This document shows positions 46,659 through 56,371 of a stretch of 64,000 bases of DNA, in pieces. Numbering within the stretch: the first letter of the stretch is position 1; the number at the start of each line of letters is the position of its first letter. A model generated the notes under the pieces. It was not told where the DNA came from. It saw nothing but the letters and a program-made list of their open reading frames with translations, and did not search any database. A program made the position numbers and the translations under genes. Origin of the DNA: CAWGET01 sp963821715 (GTDB taxonomy: Bacteria > Bacteroidota > Ignavibacteria > Ignavibacteriales > Melioribacteraceae); NCBI GenBank assembly GCA_963821715.1, contig CAWGET010000008.1, positions 164,451-228,450 on the forward strand, written 5' to 3'.

Positions 46659-48293
46659 ATGAAAATAGCTTTATGCCAAATCAATCCTATAATAGGAGAT
46701 ATTGAAGGCAATAAAGAAAAAATAATAAAAGGATACGCAAGAGCCGGAAAAGATAATGTTGATTTGGTGATTTTTCCCGAATTGGCTCTTTGCGGTTATC
46801 CTCCATTAGACCTCGTTGAAAAAAAAGAATTCCGCGAAACTCTTCGAAAAGCTGCGCAAACTATTGCCGAAAAAACTTCCGATGTCGGACTGATCTTCGG
46901 TTCAATTACGGAAGACCCCGACGAAGTCGGAACCGATATTTTTAACTCCGCAATTCTTTGCTACACCGGCAAAATTCAATTCATCCAAAATAAAACACTT
47001 ATTCCAAATTACGATGTATTCGATGAAGTACGGTATTTTGAATCGGCCAGCGAAGTTTTTCTACACGAATTCAAGGGAGAAAAATTAGGAATCTCCGTTT
47101 GCGAAGATATTTGGAACGACGTAGATTTTTGGAAGAAGCGAAGATACTATTTTGATCCCGTACAAAAATTGGTTGATGACGGAGCGACTCTTCTCATTAA
47201 TATTTCCGCCAGCCCGTATTCTTTCGGTAAAAGAAAAGACCGTTATAAAATGCTTTCCGTTTTAACTAAGACGGATAAACTTCCTTTGGCTTATGTTTGC
47301 TGTGTCGGAGCACAGACCGATCTGGTATTTGACGGTGCGAGTATGTGTTTTAATGAAGAAGGAAAACTGGTATTGCTCGGCAATAAATATGAAGAAGATT
47401 ATTTAGTCTTCGACACGGAAAAAAAATACGACGAAGAAGTTCGCATAATAGAAAAATTTGAAGAGGAAGTTTTAAGTTCGTTAATTCTCGGAGTTAAAGA
47501 TTACGCTAAAAAAACCGGGTTCAAAAAAGCGTTAGTAGGATTAAGCGGCGGAATGGATTCCGCGCTGGTAACTTACATTGCAGTTCGGGCGCTCGGGAAG
47601 GAAAACGTGGGCGTTCTGCTGATGCCTTCACAATATTCGAGCGAAGGCAGCATAAAAGATTCCGAGAAACTTATCGAAAATCTCGGCATCAAACATAATG
47701 TTGTTCCAATAAAACCGATTTTTGAAACTATTGTGGAACAGCTTTCGCCCGTGTTTGAGGGGACGGAAGAGGACGTTACCGAAGAGAATATTCAGGCAAG
47801 AACTCGCGGATTATTATTGATGGCGGTTTCGAACAAGTTTAATTCTCTGCTGCTTGCTACCGGGAATAAATCGGAAATGGCTGTTGGTTACGCAACATTG
47901 TACGGCGATATGAACGGAGCGCTTGCGGTTATCGGCGATGTGTATAAAACGGATGTTTATAAAATAGCAGAGTATATAAACAGAGAAGAGGAAATAATTC
48001 CTAAGGAGATAATAAACAAACCTCCTTCGGCGGAATTAAAACATGGTCAGACTGATCAGGATTTTTTACCGCCATACGATCTGCTAGACCAAATATTAAG
48101 AATGTATCTTGAAGAGAATAAGGAACTAAATCATATTGCGGAAGTAATTAAAGATAAAGATTTAGCGAATAAAATTTTAAGATTAGTCGATCTTAATGAA
48201 TTTAAAAGAAAACAAGCCGCGCCGGTATTGCGGGTATCCGATAAAGCATTTGGTTACGGAAGAAGATATCCGATTGTTCAGCGGTGGAGATAG
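46659..48293 (+). CDS. nadE: Glutamine-dependent NAD+ synthetase
   Basis: 544 residues, two domains. The N-terminal nitrilase-like glutaminase has its triad E41 (I-F-P-E-L-A-L-C-G-Y-P-P), K112 (Q-N-K-T-L-I-P-N-Y) and C148 (S-V-C-E-D-I-W). The C-terminal synthetase has the ATP-binding P-loop L-S-G-G-M-D-S-A near 296 and the L-L-A-T-G-N-K-S-E block. It converts deamido-NAD to NAD with glutamine as amide donor. dsbD starts 4 bp downstream. Confidence 0.96.
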   Translation: MKIALCQINPIIGDIEGNKEKIIKGYARAGKDNVDLVIFPELALCGYPPLDLVEKKEFRETLRKAAQTIAEKTSDVGLIFGSITEDPDEVGTDIFNSAILCYTGKIQFIQNKTLIPNYDVFDEVRYFESASEVFLHEFKGEKLGISVCEDIWNDVDFWKKRRYYFDPVQKLVDDGATLLINISASPYSFGKRKDRYKMLSVLTKTDKLPLAYVCCVGAQTDLVFDGASMCFNEEGKLVLLGNKYEEDYLVFDTEKKYDEEVRIIEKFEEEVLSSLILGVKDYAKKTGFKKALVGLSGGMDSALVTYIAVRALGKENVGVLLMPSQYSSEGSIKDSEKLIENLGIKHNVVPIKPIFETIVEQLSPVFEGTEEDVTEENIQARTRGLLLMAVSNKFNSLLLATGNKSEMAVGYATLYGDMNGALAVIGDVYKTDVYKIAEYINREEEIIPKEIINKPPSAELKHGQTDQDFLPPYDLLDQILRMYLEENKELNHIAEVIKDKDLANKILRLVDLNEFKRKQAAPVLRVSDKAFGYGRRYPIVQRWR

Positions 48294-48297
48294 GTAA

Positions 48298-50061
48298 ATG
48301 ATTAGCAAAAAAAATATTTTTTTAGGTTGGTTTTTATTATTAACAATAAATTTATTTGCGCAGTTTGGTCCAGATCAGGAATTGATAAAAATTGAACTGT
48401 TAAAATCGTTCGATAAAATACACGCGGGAAGCGAACTTAAAATTGCTGTCCGCGGTACAATTGAAGAAACGTGGCACATAAATTCAAATACTCCAAACGA
48501 AGATTTTCTCATTCCGAGTGAATTGAAAATTGATTCCGATTCATTCGAAATAATTACAACAAAATTCCCGGAAGCAACGGAAGTTAAGTTTGGTTTTTCC
48601 ACTGAACCGGTCTCGGTATTCGAAGAAGAATTTGTAGTCGGAGTAATTGTTAAAATTCCCGAAGACATTGAACCCGGCGTGCAGAAAATTCCCGTTACTT
48701 TTACTTACCAGGCGTGCAACGATGCCACCTGTATGCCGCCGCAGGATATTAAAAAAGAAATTGAAATAGAGATTGTAGATAACCAGACTCAAATACAGGA
48801 AATTAATTCTGAAATATTTTCGGAGTTGGATATTTCTTATACCGAAGAAATTTCAGGCGGCGAAGACTCGCTCGCATCGAGGCTGGAATCATCCGGGCTG
48901 CTGGTAAGCCTAATTTTAGTTTTTCTCGGCGGGCTTGCGCTCAATTTAACTCCGTGTGTATATCCGTTAATCCCAATAACAATCGGATATTTCGGCGGAC
49001 AGAGCGAAGGTAAATCGGGTAAACTTTTTATGCTCGGTCTGCTTTACGTTTTAGGTATGGCTTTAACCTATTCGATAGTAGGAGTTATAACCGCATTAAG
49101 CGGATCCGTATTTGGCGCGCTGCTCCAGAATCCAATTGTAATAGTTGTAATTGCGCTTATTTTTATTGTGCTTTCCTTAAGTATGTTCGGAGTTTACGAA
49201 TTCAAACTTCCCGATTCTCTTGTAATGAAAGCGGGGGGAGCTAAGTCGGGAATATTCGGCGCCTTCTTTATGGGTTTGACGATGGGCATTGTAGCCGCTC
49301 CTTGTATCGGGCCATTTGTTCTGGGACTTGTAACTTATGTTGGAGCAAAAGGAGATCCGGTGTTCGGCTTCTGGATGTTCTTCACACTGGCTGTCGGTTT
49401 GGGAACTCCATATATTTTCCTCGCAGTTTTTTCGGGAAAAATAAAAGATCTTCCGAGAGCAGGTTTATGGATGGAAGGCGTTAAACATATTTTCGGATTT
49501 ATTCTTTTGGGAATGGCTATCTATTTCATTAATCCGCTTCTCCCAAAATCTATAAGCGAATTTACTCTTCCTTTGTTTATGTTATTTTCGGCGGGGTATC
49601 TTTTAATATTCGATAAAATGGGGAATAACGTTAAAGGATTCCGCTATTTCAAGATCATCTTTTCCGTAGTGGTTATCGGGTTTTCACTCTATCTGCTTTA
49701 TCCTCAGGAAAAAGTCTCGCCCGATTGGCAGACATTTACAATGGAACAATTTAATACTTCGCAAAGCAGCAGCAATAAAATGATCATCGATTTTTATGCG
49801 GATTGGTGTATACCATGTAAGGAACTAGACGCAATTACTTTTTCGGACGCAGACGTAATTGCCGCGACAAAAAATTTCGACGCTTATAAAGTTGATATGA
49901 CAAAAAGTTTATCGGAAGAAACCGAACGGATAAGGAATGAGTTTAACATTGTAGGAATGCCTACAATAATTATTTTTAATTCCGACGGTGAGGAAGTAGA
50001 GCGTATAACCGGTTTTGTAAACGCCGATGAATTTATGGATATAATTTCAAATGTAAATTAG
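48298..50061 (+). CDS. dsbD: Thiol:disulfide interchange protein DsbD
   Basis: 587 residues in the standard three parts. There is a signal peptide and N-terminal Ig-like domain with the Cys pair in Y-Q-A-C-N-D-A-T-C-M-P-P. Eight membrane helices carry the two transmembrane cysteines, in L-N-L-T-P-C-V-Y-P-L and V-A-A-P-C-I-G-P-F. A C-terminal thioredoxin domain has W-C-I-P-C (F-Y-A-D-W-C-I-P-C-K-E-L). It moves reducing power from cytoplasmic thioredoxin to the periplasm, for example to cytochrome c maturation. Follows nadE with only 4 bp between. Confidence 0.95.
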   Translation: MISKKNIFLGWFLLLTINLFAQFGPDQELIKIELLKSFDKIHAGSELKIAVRGTIEETWHINSNTPNEDFLIPSELKIDSDSFEIITTKFPEATEVKFGFSTEPVSVFEEEFVVGVIVKIPEDIEPGVQKIPVTFTYQACNDATCMPPQDIKKEIEIEIVDNQTQIQEINSEIFSELDISYTEEISGGEDSLASRLESSGLLVSLILVFLGGLALNLTPCVYPLIPITIGYFGGQSEGKSGKLFMLGLLYVLGMALTYSIVGVITALSGSVFGALLQNPIVIVVIALIFIVLSLSMFGVYEFKLPDSLVMKAGGAKSGIFGAFFMGLTMGIVAAPCIGPFVLGLVTYVGAKGDPVFGFWMFFTLAVGLGTPYIFLAVFSGKIKDLPRAGLWMEGVKHIFGFILLGMAIYFINPLLPKSISEFTLPLFMLFSAGYLLIFDKMGNNVKGFRYFKIIFSVVVIGFSLYLLYPQEKVSPDWQTFTMEQFNTSQSSSNKMIIDFYADWCIPCKELDAITFSDADVIAATKNFDAYKVDMTKSLSEETERIRNEFNIVGMPTIIIFNSDGEEVERITGFVNADEFMDIISNVN

Positions 50062-50144
50062 TCAATTTAACTATTGCATTATCAATAAATCATATTTAGG
50101 TTAGTAAAATAATTAATTTTTCAAAAGAAAAGAGATAATTCAAA

Positions 50145-51986
50145 ATGGAAAAAGAAGTTAGAACCCTTGAGGACGTAACTGTAAGATTTGCCGGAGACTC
50201 CGGTGATGGAATGCAGCTCACGGGAAGTCAATTCAGCGACACCACAGCGCTGGTAGGAAACGATTTAAATACTTTACCCGATTATCCTGCCGAAATTCGC
50301 GCTCCTTCAGGAACTTTATACGGCGTCAGCGGATTTCAACTGCATTTTAGTTCCAGCGATGTTTTTACTCCGGGTGATAATCCAGACGTGCTAGTAGCGA
50401 TGAATCCTGCCGCGTTAAAAATAAATTTAAAAGAATTGAAAAAACATGGCATTATAATAATTAACACTGATGCTTTCGACACAAAGAATTTAAAAATGGC
50501 GGGCTTCGAAGGAAATCCATTGGAAGATGATACTCTTTCGGGCTATCAGGTTTATCAGGTGCCAATAACTAATCTTACCACAAATGCTTTGAAGGAAAGT
50601 ACTCTCAGTCCTAAACAAATTACCCGGTGTAAAAATTTCTTCGCGCTGGGTATTATGTACTGGCTTTTCCAAAGACCTCTTGAACCGACGATCAAATGGA
50701 TAGCTCAAAAGTTCAAGAAAGATCAGGATTTGGTTGACGCAAATCAAAAAGTATTAAAAGCCGGATATTACTTCGGTGATTCCACAAGAATTTTTGAAAC
50801 AAGATTTGAAGTTAAACCGGCGGAATTAAGAAAGGGAACCTACAGAAGTATTTCGGGCAACGAAGCAATTGCACTCGGAATGGTTGCCGCAGCGCTGAAA
50901 AGCGAACTTCCTTTATTCCTTGGTTCATATCCGATAACTCCGGCTTCGGAAATTCTTCATTTCTTAAGTAAGTATAAAAATTATAACGTAAGAACTTTTC
51001 AGGCTGAAGACGAAATTGGCGGAATTACTTCGGCAATCGGCGCGTCATTCGGCGGTTCTTTAGCGTTAACAACTACAAGCGGTCCGGGAATGGCATTAAA
51101 AACCGAAGCGATGGGATTGGCTGTGATGACTGAACTTCCCCTTGTAATTGTGAATGTACAGCGCGGAGGCCCGAGTACCGGTCTTCCAACAAAAACCGAA
51201 CAATCCGATCTTATGCAGGCTATTTACGGACGAAACGGAGAAGCTCCTATTCCCGTTATTGCAGCTTCAAGCCCAAGCGACTGCTTTATTACCGCTATGG
51301 AAGCTTCCAGGATTGCGCTGAAATATATGACGCCTGTAATTCTTTTAAGCGACGGGTACATCGGCAACGGAGCAGAACCATGGCGGTTACCGGATTTGAA
51401 TACCTTACCGGAAATTAATGCTGAGTATTATACCGATGCGGAAAATTTCCAGCCTTATGAAAGAGACGAAAATTTAAGCCGGCCTTGGGCCAGACCGGGA
51501 ACTCCGGGGCTCGAACATAGAATAGGCGGTTTGGAAAAATCCCATATTTACGGAAATGTTAGCTACGATCCTGATAACCATGAGTTTATGGTTAAGATGA
51601 GGGATAAAAAAGTTAAACAGATTCAGCAAGATATACCCGACTTGAATGTGATGGGCAGCGAGGAAGGCGAATTATTGATTTTAGGATGGGGCGGAACTTA
51701 CGGCGCTATTACAGAGGCTGTTGAAAAAGCCAGAAAATCCGGCATGAATGTTTCGCAGGCTCATTTAAAATATCTTAATCCAATGCCGAAAAACACAGTG
51801 GATGTTTTAAGAAGATTCAAAAAAATTCTTATTCCTGAATTGAACCTTGGACAACTTGCTAAAATAATTAAGAGCGAGTTTCTGCTTCCTGTAGAATCAT
51901 TAACAAAGATAAAAGGTTTGCCTTTCAAATCAGGTGAGATTGAAGAAAAAATAAAAGAAATGCTCGGAGGAAACAATGGCAAATAA
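50145..51986 (+). CDS. korA: 2-oxoacid:ferredoxin oxidoreductase, alpha subunit with fused gamma domain
   Basis: 613 residues. Residues about 10-190 are the gamma-type domain (F-A-G-D-S-G-D-G-M-Q-L-T-G). Residues from about 225 are the pyrimidine-binding alpha domain (I-S-G-N-E-A-I-A-L-G ... S-Y-P-I-T-P-A-S-E-I-L-H), with T-T-S-G-P-G-M-A-L-K-T-E. Substrate is probably 2-oxoglutarate, making or consuming succinyl-CoA with ferredoxin; other 2-oxoacids cannot be excluded. Overlaps korB by 11 bp. It supplies low-potential electrons that the nearby complex I lacking NuoEFG could use. Confidence 0.92.
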   Translation: MEKEVRTLEDVTVRFAGDSGDGMQLTGSQFSDTTALVGNDLNTLPDYPAEIRAPSGTLYGVSGFQLHFSSSDVFTPGDNPDVLVAMNPAALKINLKELKKHGIIIINTDAFDTKNLKMAGFEGNPLEDDTLSGYQVYQVPITNLTTNALKESTLSPKQITRCKNFFALGIMYWLFQRPLEPTIKWIAQKFKKDQDLVDANQKVLKAGYYFGDSTRIFETRFEVKPAELRKGTYRSISGNEAIALGMVAAALKSELPLFLGSYPITPASEILHFLSKYKNYNVRTFQAEDEIGGITSAIGASFGGSLALTTTSGPGMALKTEAMGLAVMTELPLVIVNVQRGGPSTGLPTKTEQSDLMQAIYGRNGEAPIPVIAASSPSDCFITAMEASRIALKYMTPVILLSDGYIGNGAEPWRLPDLNTLPEINAEYYTDAENFQPYERDENLSRPWARPGTPGLEHRIGGLEKSHIYGNVSYDPDNHEFMVKMRDKKVKQIQQDIPDLNVMGSEEGELLILGWGGTYGAITEAVEKARKSGMNVSQAHLKYLNPMPKNTVDVLRRFKKILIPELNLGQLAKIIKSEFLLPVESLTKIKGLPFKSGEIEEKIKEMLGGNNGK

Positions 51987-53043
51987 TATAGATGTGCCCG
52001 AAATAAAATTGACGGCTAAAGATTTTTCAACTGACCAGGATGTAAGATGGTGTCCGGGCTGCGGGGATTATTCAATATTGGCACAGTCTCAAAGAATTCT
52101 TCCGGACCTTGGAATTCCAAAAGAAAAATTTGTCTGGATCTCCGGTATCGGATGTTCGAGCAGATTTCCATATTACATGAACACATACGGTTTCCACAGT
52201 ATACACGGCAGAGCTCCTGCAATTGCATCAGGTTTGAAGATAAGCCGGCCGGATCTTTCGGTTTGGGTTGCTACCGGAGACGGCGATCTGCTCAGCATCG
52301 GAGGAAATCATTTTATACATACTTGCAGAAAGAATGTTGACATAAAAATTATGCTCTTCAATAATCAAATTTACGGTTTAACAAAAGGGCAGTATTCACC
52401 GACTTCGGAAAAAGGTAAAGTGACAAAAAGCACACCTTACGGAAGCGTCGATTATCCGTTTAATCCGGTTTCACTGGCGCTGGGCGCAGAAGCTACTTTT
52501 GTTGCACGTTCACTGGACCGCGACGCGAAACATCTGAAAGCAATGATGAAACGCGCCGCCGACCATAAAGGTACCGCATTTGTTGAAGTTTATCAGAACT
52601 GCAACATTTTTAACGACGGCGCATACGAACATATGACAAATAAAGAAACGCGTCCGGATAACGTAGTGGAATTGGAACACGATAAACCGTTACTTTTTGG
52701 GAAAGATAACCAGAAGGGGATTAGACTTAACGGATTTACTCCCGAAGTTGTAGATTTAAGTGAAGGTAAATATTCGGTAGATGATCTTCTTGTTCACAAT
52801 GAATTTGATGAATCGCCTGTAAGAGCATTTATACTCGCTCATCTTTCCGATAATCCAAATATGCCGACACCGATCGGAGTCTTTCGACAGGTTTTAAAAG
52901 AAACTTACGACGGCGGAGTTCAACGGCAGGTTGATGAGGTTATCGAAAAGAAAGGAAAGGGTGATTTGAAATCATTGCTCTACACGGGAAATACTTGGAA
53001 TGTAAATGACGATCACGAAGTTGAAGAGCAGTTTGAAGATTAA
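51976..53043 (+). CDS. korB: 2-oxoacid:ferredoxin oxidoreductase, beta subunit
   Basis: 355 residues. Thiamine diphosphate subunit with the binding motif G-D-G-D-L-L-S-I-G-G-N ending N-N-Q-I-Y-G-L-T-K-G-Q-Y-S-P-T. Cysteines for an Fe-S cluster: W-C-P-G-C-G near residue 30 and G-I-G-C-S-S-R-F-P. It starts inside the 3' end of korA with an 11-bp overlap, so the two are translationally coupled. A strong terminator follows. Confidence 0.94.
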   Translation: MANNIDVPEIKLTAKDFSTDQDVRWCPGCGDYSILAQSQRILPDLGIPKEKFVWISGIGCSSRFPYYMNTYGFHSIHGRAPAIASGLKISRPDLSVWVATGDGDLLSIGGNHFIHTCRKNVDIKIMLFNNQIYGLTKGQYSPTSEKGKVTKSTPYGSVDYPFNPVSLALGAEATFVARSLDRDAKHLKAMMKRAADHKGTAFVEVYQNCNIFNDGAYEHMTNKETRPDNVVELEHDKPLLFGKDNQKGIRLNGFTPEVVDLSEGKYSVDDLLVHNEFDESPVRAFILAHLSDNPNMPTPIGVFRQVLKETYDGGVQRQVDEVIEKKGKGDLKSLLYTGNTWNVNDDHEVEEQFED

Positions 53044-53064
53044 ATATCTTTAATTTATTTGATG

Positions 53065-53100
53065 AAAGCCGGAAAGTAAATTTATTCCGGCTTTTTTTTA
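53065..53100 (+). terminator. Intrinsic terminator after korB
   Basis: Hairpin arms AAAGCCGGAA (53065-53074) and TTCCGGCTTT (53085-53094) followed by a run of T. Confidence 0.9.
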
Positions 53101-53274
53101 TCGAAAGATATAGCGCAAAGGATTAAAACCAAAAGTACATTTAAGTTCCTAGATTAAATAACGTAAAAACCATTTCCGGTTAGTCTGATTGCCTTCTTAT
53201 TATTATTCAGTATTCCCTATGAATTAAGAAATATTTTTTGCAAGTTTTACATCTTTTAAAAACAAAATAATATT

Positions 53275-54276
53275 ATGATAGATTTTACAAAGTTACGCTC
53301 GCTGTTAGAGCAGAATAAAAGTTTTTTGCTTACTACTCACGTTAATCCCGATGCTGATGCGCTTGGTTCAGCGCTGGCGTTATATTTTGTTTTACGCAAG
53401 CTGAATAAAGATGTGAGGATTGTTAACCATAGTGAAACTCCTTATAACCTACATTTTCTTGATCCAAATAATGTTATAGAAAAATACGAACCTTCCGAAC
53501 ACGATAAATATTTTGATGAAGTTGACGCCATTGTGGTTCTGGATTTGAATCAGGCGAACCGGATTGTTAGTATGGAAAAAAAGTTCACTGAAAGCGATGC
53601 GATGAAAATTTGTATTGATCATCATAAGGACGCGACGGAATTTGTGGATTATTTATTTATAGACGATAACTACGCAGCGACGGCAGAAATTATTTTCGAT
53701 TTAATTGAGCAGACAAATATTGTTGAATTAGATAAAGACATAGCCGTTCAGATTTACGCCGGAATTATTACGGATACCGGTTCATTCCGATACGAAAGAA
53801 CAACCGCAAGAACTCATCGAATTGTTTCGCACCTTATTGAAGCGGGTGTTAATCCCGAGACAATAAGTGATGAGATTTATTACAAAAATGATTTTAGTAA
53901 ATTTAAACTGCTCGCTCAATCTCTTTCTACATTATCCTTATATGGAGAAGGGAAGATCGCGTATATGCTGGTTACTCAGAAAGCTATTGAAGATACGGGC
54001 GCCATTGAAGCCGACGTGGACGGATTTGTAAGTTACTGTATGTCTGTTAAGGATGTAAAAATAGGTCTCCTTTTTTATGAATTGAAGGACGGATTTAAAA
54101 TAAGTTTCCGTTCAAAAGGAGACATTCCTATCAATAAACTCGCGGGAGAATTCGGCGGCGGAGGTCATTTTCATGCCGGAGGTACAAGACTCTATAACGA
54201 AAGTTTGGATGAATATATTCCTAAAGTACTTACAACGGCGGAACATTACATAAAAATATCCGAAACAAAAAAGTAA
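53275..54276 (+). CDS. DHH-family phosphoesterase (NrnA-like)
   Basis: 333 residues. DHH motifs: H-V-N-P-D-A-D-A-L-G-S, then V-L-D-L-N-Q-A-N and I-D-H-H-K-D. The DHHA1 motif is F-G-G-G-G-H-F-H-A-G-G near the C-terminus. NrnA proteins degrade short oligonucleotides (nanoRNA) and dephosphorylate pAp; related c-di-AMP phosphodiesterases share these motifs, so substrate is uncertain. No membrane segments. It is the last chromosome-backbone gene before the integron. Confidence 0.9.
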   Translation: MIDFTKLRSLLEQNKSFLLTTHVNPDADALGSALALYFVLRKLNKDVRIVNHSETPYNLHFLDPNNVIEKYEPSEHDKYFDEVDAIVVLDLNQANRIVSMEKKFTESDAMKICIDHHKDATEFVDYLFIDDNYAATAEIIFDLIEQTNIVELDKDIAVQIYAGIITDTGSFRYERTTARTHRIVSHLIEAGVNPETISDEIYYKNDFSKFKLLAQSLSTLSLYGEGKIAYMLVTQKAIEDTGAIEADVDGFVSYCMSVKDVKIGLLFYELKDGFKISFRSKGDIPINKLAGEFGGGGHFHAGGTRLYNESLDEYIPKVLTTAEHYIKISETKK

Positions 54277-54479
54277 TTTTAAAATAGATTTTTTTATCTG
54301 ATTTTTTTATTTTTATCTATTAAGAATAATAATTGGTTCTGTTTGTTGAAACCACTCGAAACAAGCAATTCTTTTAAACCTGAAATCGTACTTCACGATT
54401 TATTATATAAAAATTTCCATATACATTCATTAATATCCCGCAATATATTTATAATCAAATTGCAGGATTATAAATTATA

Positions 54480-55478
54480 ATGAATTACGAATTAAATACT
54501 GTTGGTAAAACAAAAAGAGGTACAGAAAAGAAGCCAAAGCTGATAAGCGAAATTAGAAATTTAATGCGAATTAGGCATTACAGCCTAAGGACAGAAAGTA
54601 TTTACATTAGCTGGATAAAGAGATTCATTTTTTATCATAATAAAGCGCATCCATCTAATTTAAAGAAATCTGATATAAGAGAATTTGTAAACTATTTAGC
54701 TGTTGAAAGAAATGTTTCCGCCGCAACTCAAAATCAGGCTTTACAGGCAATCCTCTTTTTATATAAAGAGATATTGAAAGAAGATGTAGGCTGGATTGAA
54801 GAAATAAAGAGAGCCGCCAGGGTAAGACATTTACCTGTTGTTTTGTCGAAGAGAGAGGTTGCAGCTGTTTTCAATTTTCTTGAAGATACGAACAAAATTA
54901 TAGTTTCACTTCTTTACGGGAGCGGATTGAGGCTTTCGGAAGCGTTAAAATTAAGAATCAAAGATATTGATTTCGATTATAGGCAGATAGTAGTAAGGGA
55001 TGGAAAAGGAGAAAAAGACAGGTATACAATTCTTCCTAATTCGATCATCCCGGAATTAAAAGAGAATCTGAACCAAGTTTTTTTAAAACATAAAGCTGAT
55101 CTGAAAAATGGAAAAGGTGAAACTAAATTACCTTATGCGCTTAAAAGGAAGTACCCGAACGGAGGAAAAGAATTTGGCTGGCAATATGTATTTCCCGCAG
55201 ACAAATTTATTAAAGACGAGGAAAACGGGATAATATTCAGATGGCATATACACGAGAGTACCGTACAGAGAGCGGTTAAAGAGGCTGTTAAAAAAGCCGG
55301 AATAATAAAGCCTGCTTCTCCACATACTTTCAGACATTCGTTTGCCACGCATCTACTGGAGAATGGTTACGATATTAGAACGATACAGGAATTATTGGGA
55401 CATAAATCATTGAGGACTACAATGATTTACACTCATGTACTAAACAGAGGTGTTGGGGTAAAAAGTCCTTTAGATTGA
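54480..55478 (+). CDS. intI: Integron integrase (IntI-type tyrosine recombinase)
   Basis: 332 residues. The N-terminal SAM-like domain (H-Y-S-L-R-T-E-S-I-Y-I-S-W-I-K-R-F-I) precedes the catalytic domain. Catalytic residues: R151 (S-G-L-R-L-S-E-A), K177, H282 and R285 (P-H-T-F-R-H-S-F-A-T-H), H308 (L-L-G-H-K-S) and nucleophile Y317 (I-Y-T-H-V). The IntI-specific insert is present at about 217-240: L-P-Y-A-L-K-R-K-Y-P-N-G-G-K-E-F-G-W-Q-Y-V-F-P-A. This separates integron integrases from XerC/D. It points the same way as the cassettes downstream, unlike class 1 or Vibrio integrons. No LexA-type box was recognised upstream. Confidence 0.95.
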   Translation: MNYELNTVGKTKRGTEKKPKLISEIRNLMRIRHYSLRTESIYISWIKRFIFYHNKAHPSNLKKSDIREFVNYLAVERNVSAATQNQALQAILFLYKEILKEDVGWIEEIKRAARVRHLPVVLSKREVAAVFNFLEDTNKIIVSLLYGSGLRLSEALKLRIKDIDFDYRQIVVRDGKGEKDRYTILPNSIIPELKENLNQVFLKHKADLKNGKGETKLPYALKRKYPNGGKEFGWQYVFPADKFIKDEENGIIFRWHIHESTVQRAVKEAVKKAGIIKPASPHTFRHSFATHLLENGYDIRTIQELLGHKSLRTTMIYTHVLNRGVGVKSPLD

Positions 55479-55499
55479 TATTTTAAAGTATGATATATA

Positions 55500-55626
55500 T
55501 GCACGAACTATTTTAAATAGTTTGATTTTAAGTATATTTGGAAATAAATGGAACGTATTTATGCAAGCACGTGCATATATACGTTCTTTAACTAATAATC
55601 ACGTGCAGTATAAGTAATAGTTAGGC
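55500..55626 (+). other. Candidate attI and start of cassette 1
   Basis: Between intI and the first cassette gene. The core GTTAGGC at 55620-55626 fits GTTRRRY and marks the crossover. Upstream, CACGTGCA-type repeats (about 55570-55610) could be integrase-binding sites. The attI call rests on position and core only. Confidence 0.5.
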
Positions 55627-55646
55627 ATCTTAATATTGGAGCAATA

Positions 55647-56060
55647 ATGAAATTAGTTATATCCGTTTTTATTATATCGTTATTAAGTTTTAATTTATTT
55701 GGTTGCGCAACAATTATGAGCGGCTATGAGGATAAAGTTGAAATTGTGACGTCTTCTGATGAAATAAAAGTTTACACAAAAGATGGAGTTGAAATACCTG
55801 TTAATTCTAAGTATGGTAGAACATATTCAGAAATTGATGATGAATATCTTGAAAAAGAAATTAAAACAATACAACTTCGAAAAAATAAACCTCACATTTT
55901 GCTTATTAAATCAGGTGAAAAAGAAAATCTAGTAGAAGTGTATCCTAAAATTGGTTCTGGTTGGTTCGTTTTAGATTTTGTAACCGGAATATTACCAGGT
56001 TTTGTTGATGCTTACACCGGCGGTTGGAATTATTTTGAACCAATCAAGATTGATTTTTAA
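55647..56060 (+). CDS. Cassette 1: small lipoprotein
   Basis: 137 residues with a lipobox (L-F-G-C-A-T-I-M-S-G). The beta-rich body contains a PEGA-like stretch (V-K-V-Y-T-K-D-G-V-E-I-P-V) and ends G-S-G-W-F-V-L-D-F-V-T-G-I-L-P-G-F-V-D-A-Y-T-G-G-W. That ending is common in small outer-membrane lipoproteins of unknown role. A GGAGCAATA ribosome binding site precedes the ATG. The cassette runs from the core at 55620 to its attC, whose left 7-mer GCCTAAC is the exact complement of the cassette's GTTAGGC. Confidence 0.75.
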   Translation: MKLVISVFIISLLSFNLFGCATIMSGYEDKVEIVTSSDEIKVYTKDGVEIPVNSKYGRTYSEIDDEYLEKEIKTIQLRKNKPHILLIKSGEKENLVEVYPKIGSGWFVLDFVTGILPGFVDAYTGGWNYFEPIKIDF

Positions 56061-56371
56061 AAATTAATAATGCCTAACCAGCGGTCCAACCCGACCGCGT
56101 TTTCAAGTGCGGCATTTTTCTGTTTTCGGGTTTTGTTTTTTAACAAAGTTGTCATTTGAATTGGTTCTGTTAAATAAATATTTTTGCCTTCGGTTTGTGT
56201 AAGGAAAGTTACAAACCTTCGGCTTAATTTTTGGCTTTGCGTTTTTAAACCGGCTGCAAGTTATGGGCGGACGGGTTAACCGCAACGGTAAATTAGAAAA
56301 GAAGGTCTCACAAACTTTGCAGGTGCATATTCCGAATAAACGGAATAAATTATGGCATCTCTAACAAAGTA

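Noticed and set aside
54480..55478. XerC/XerD or phage integrase identity for the tyrosine recombinase
   Set aside because: The A-L-K-R-K-Y-P-N-G-G-K-E-F-G-W-Q-Y-V-F-P-A insert is specific to integron integrases, and attC sites follow.
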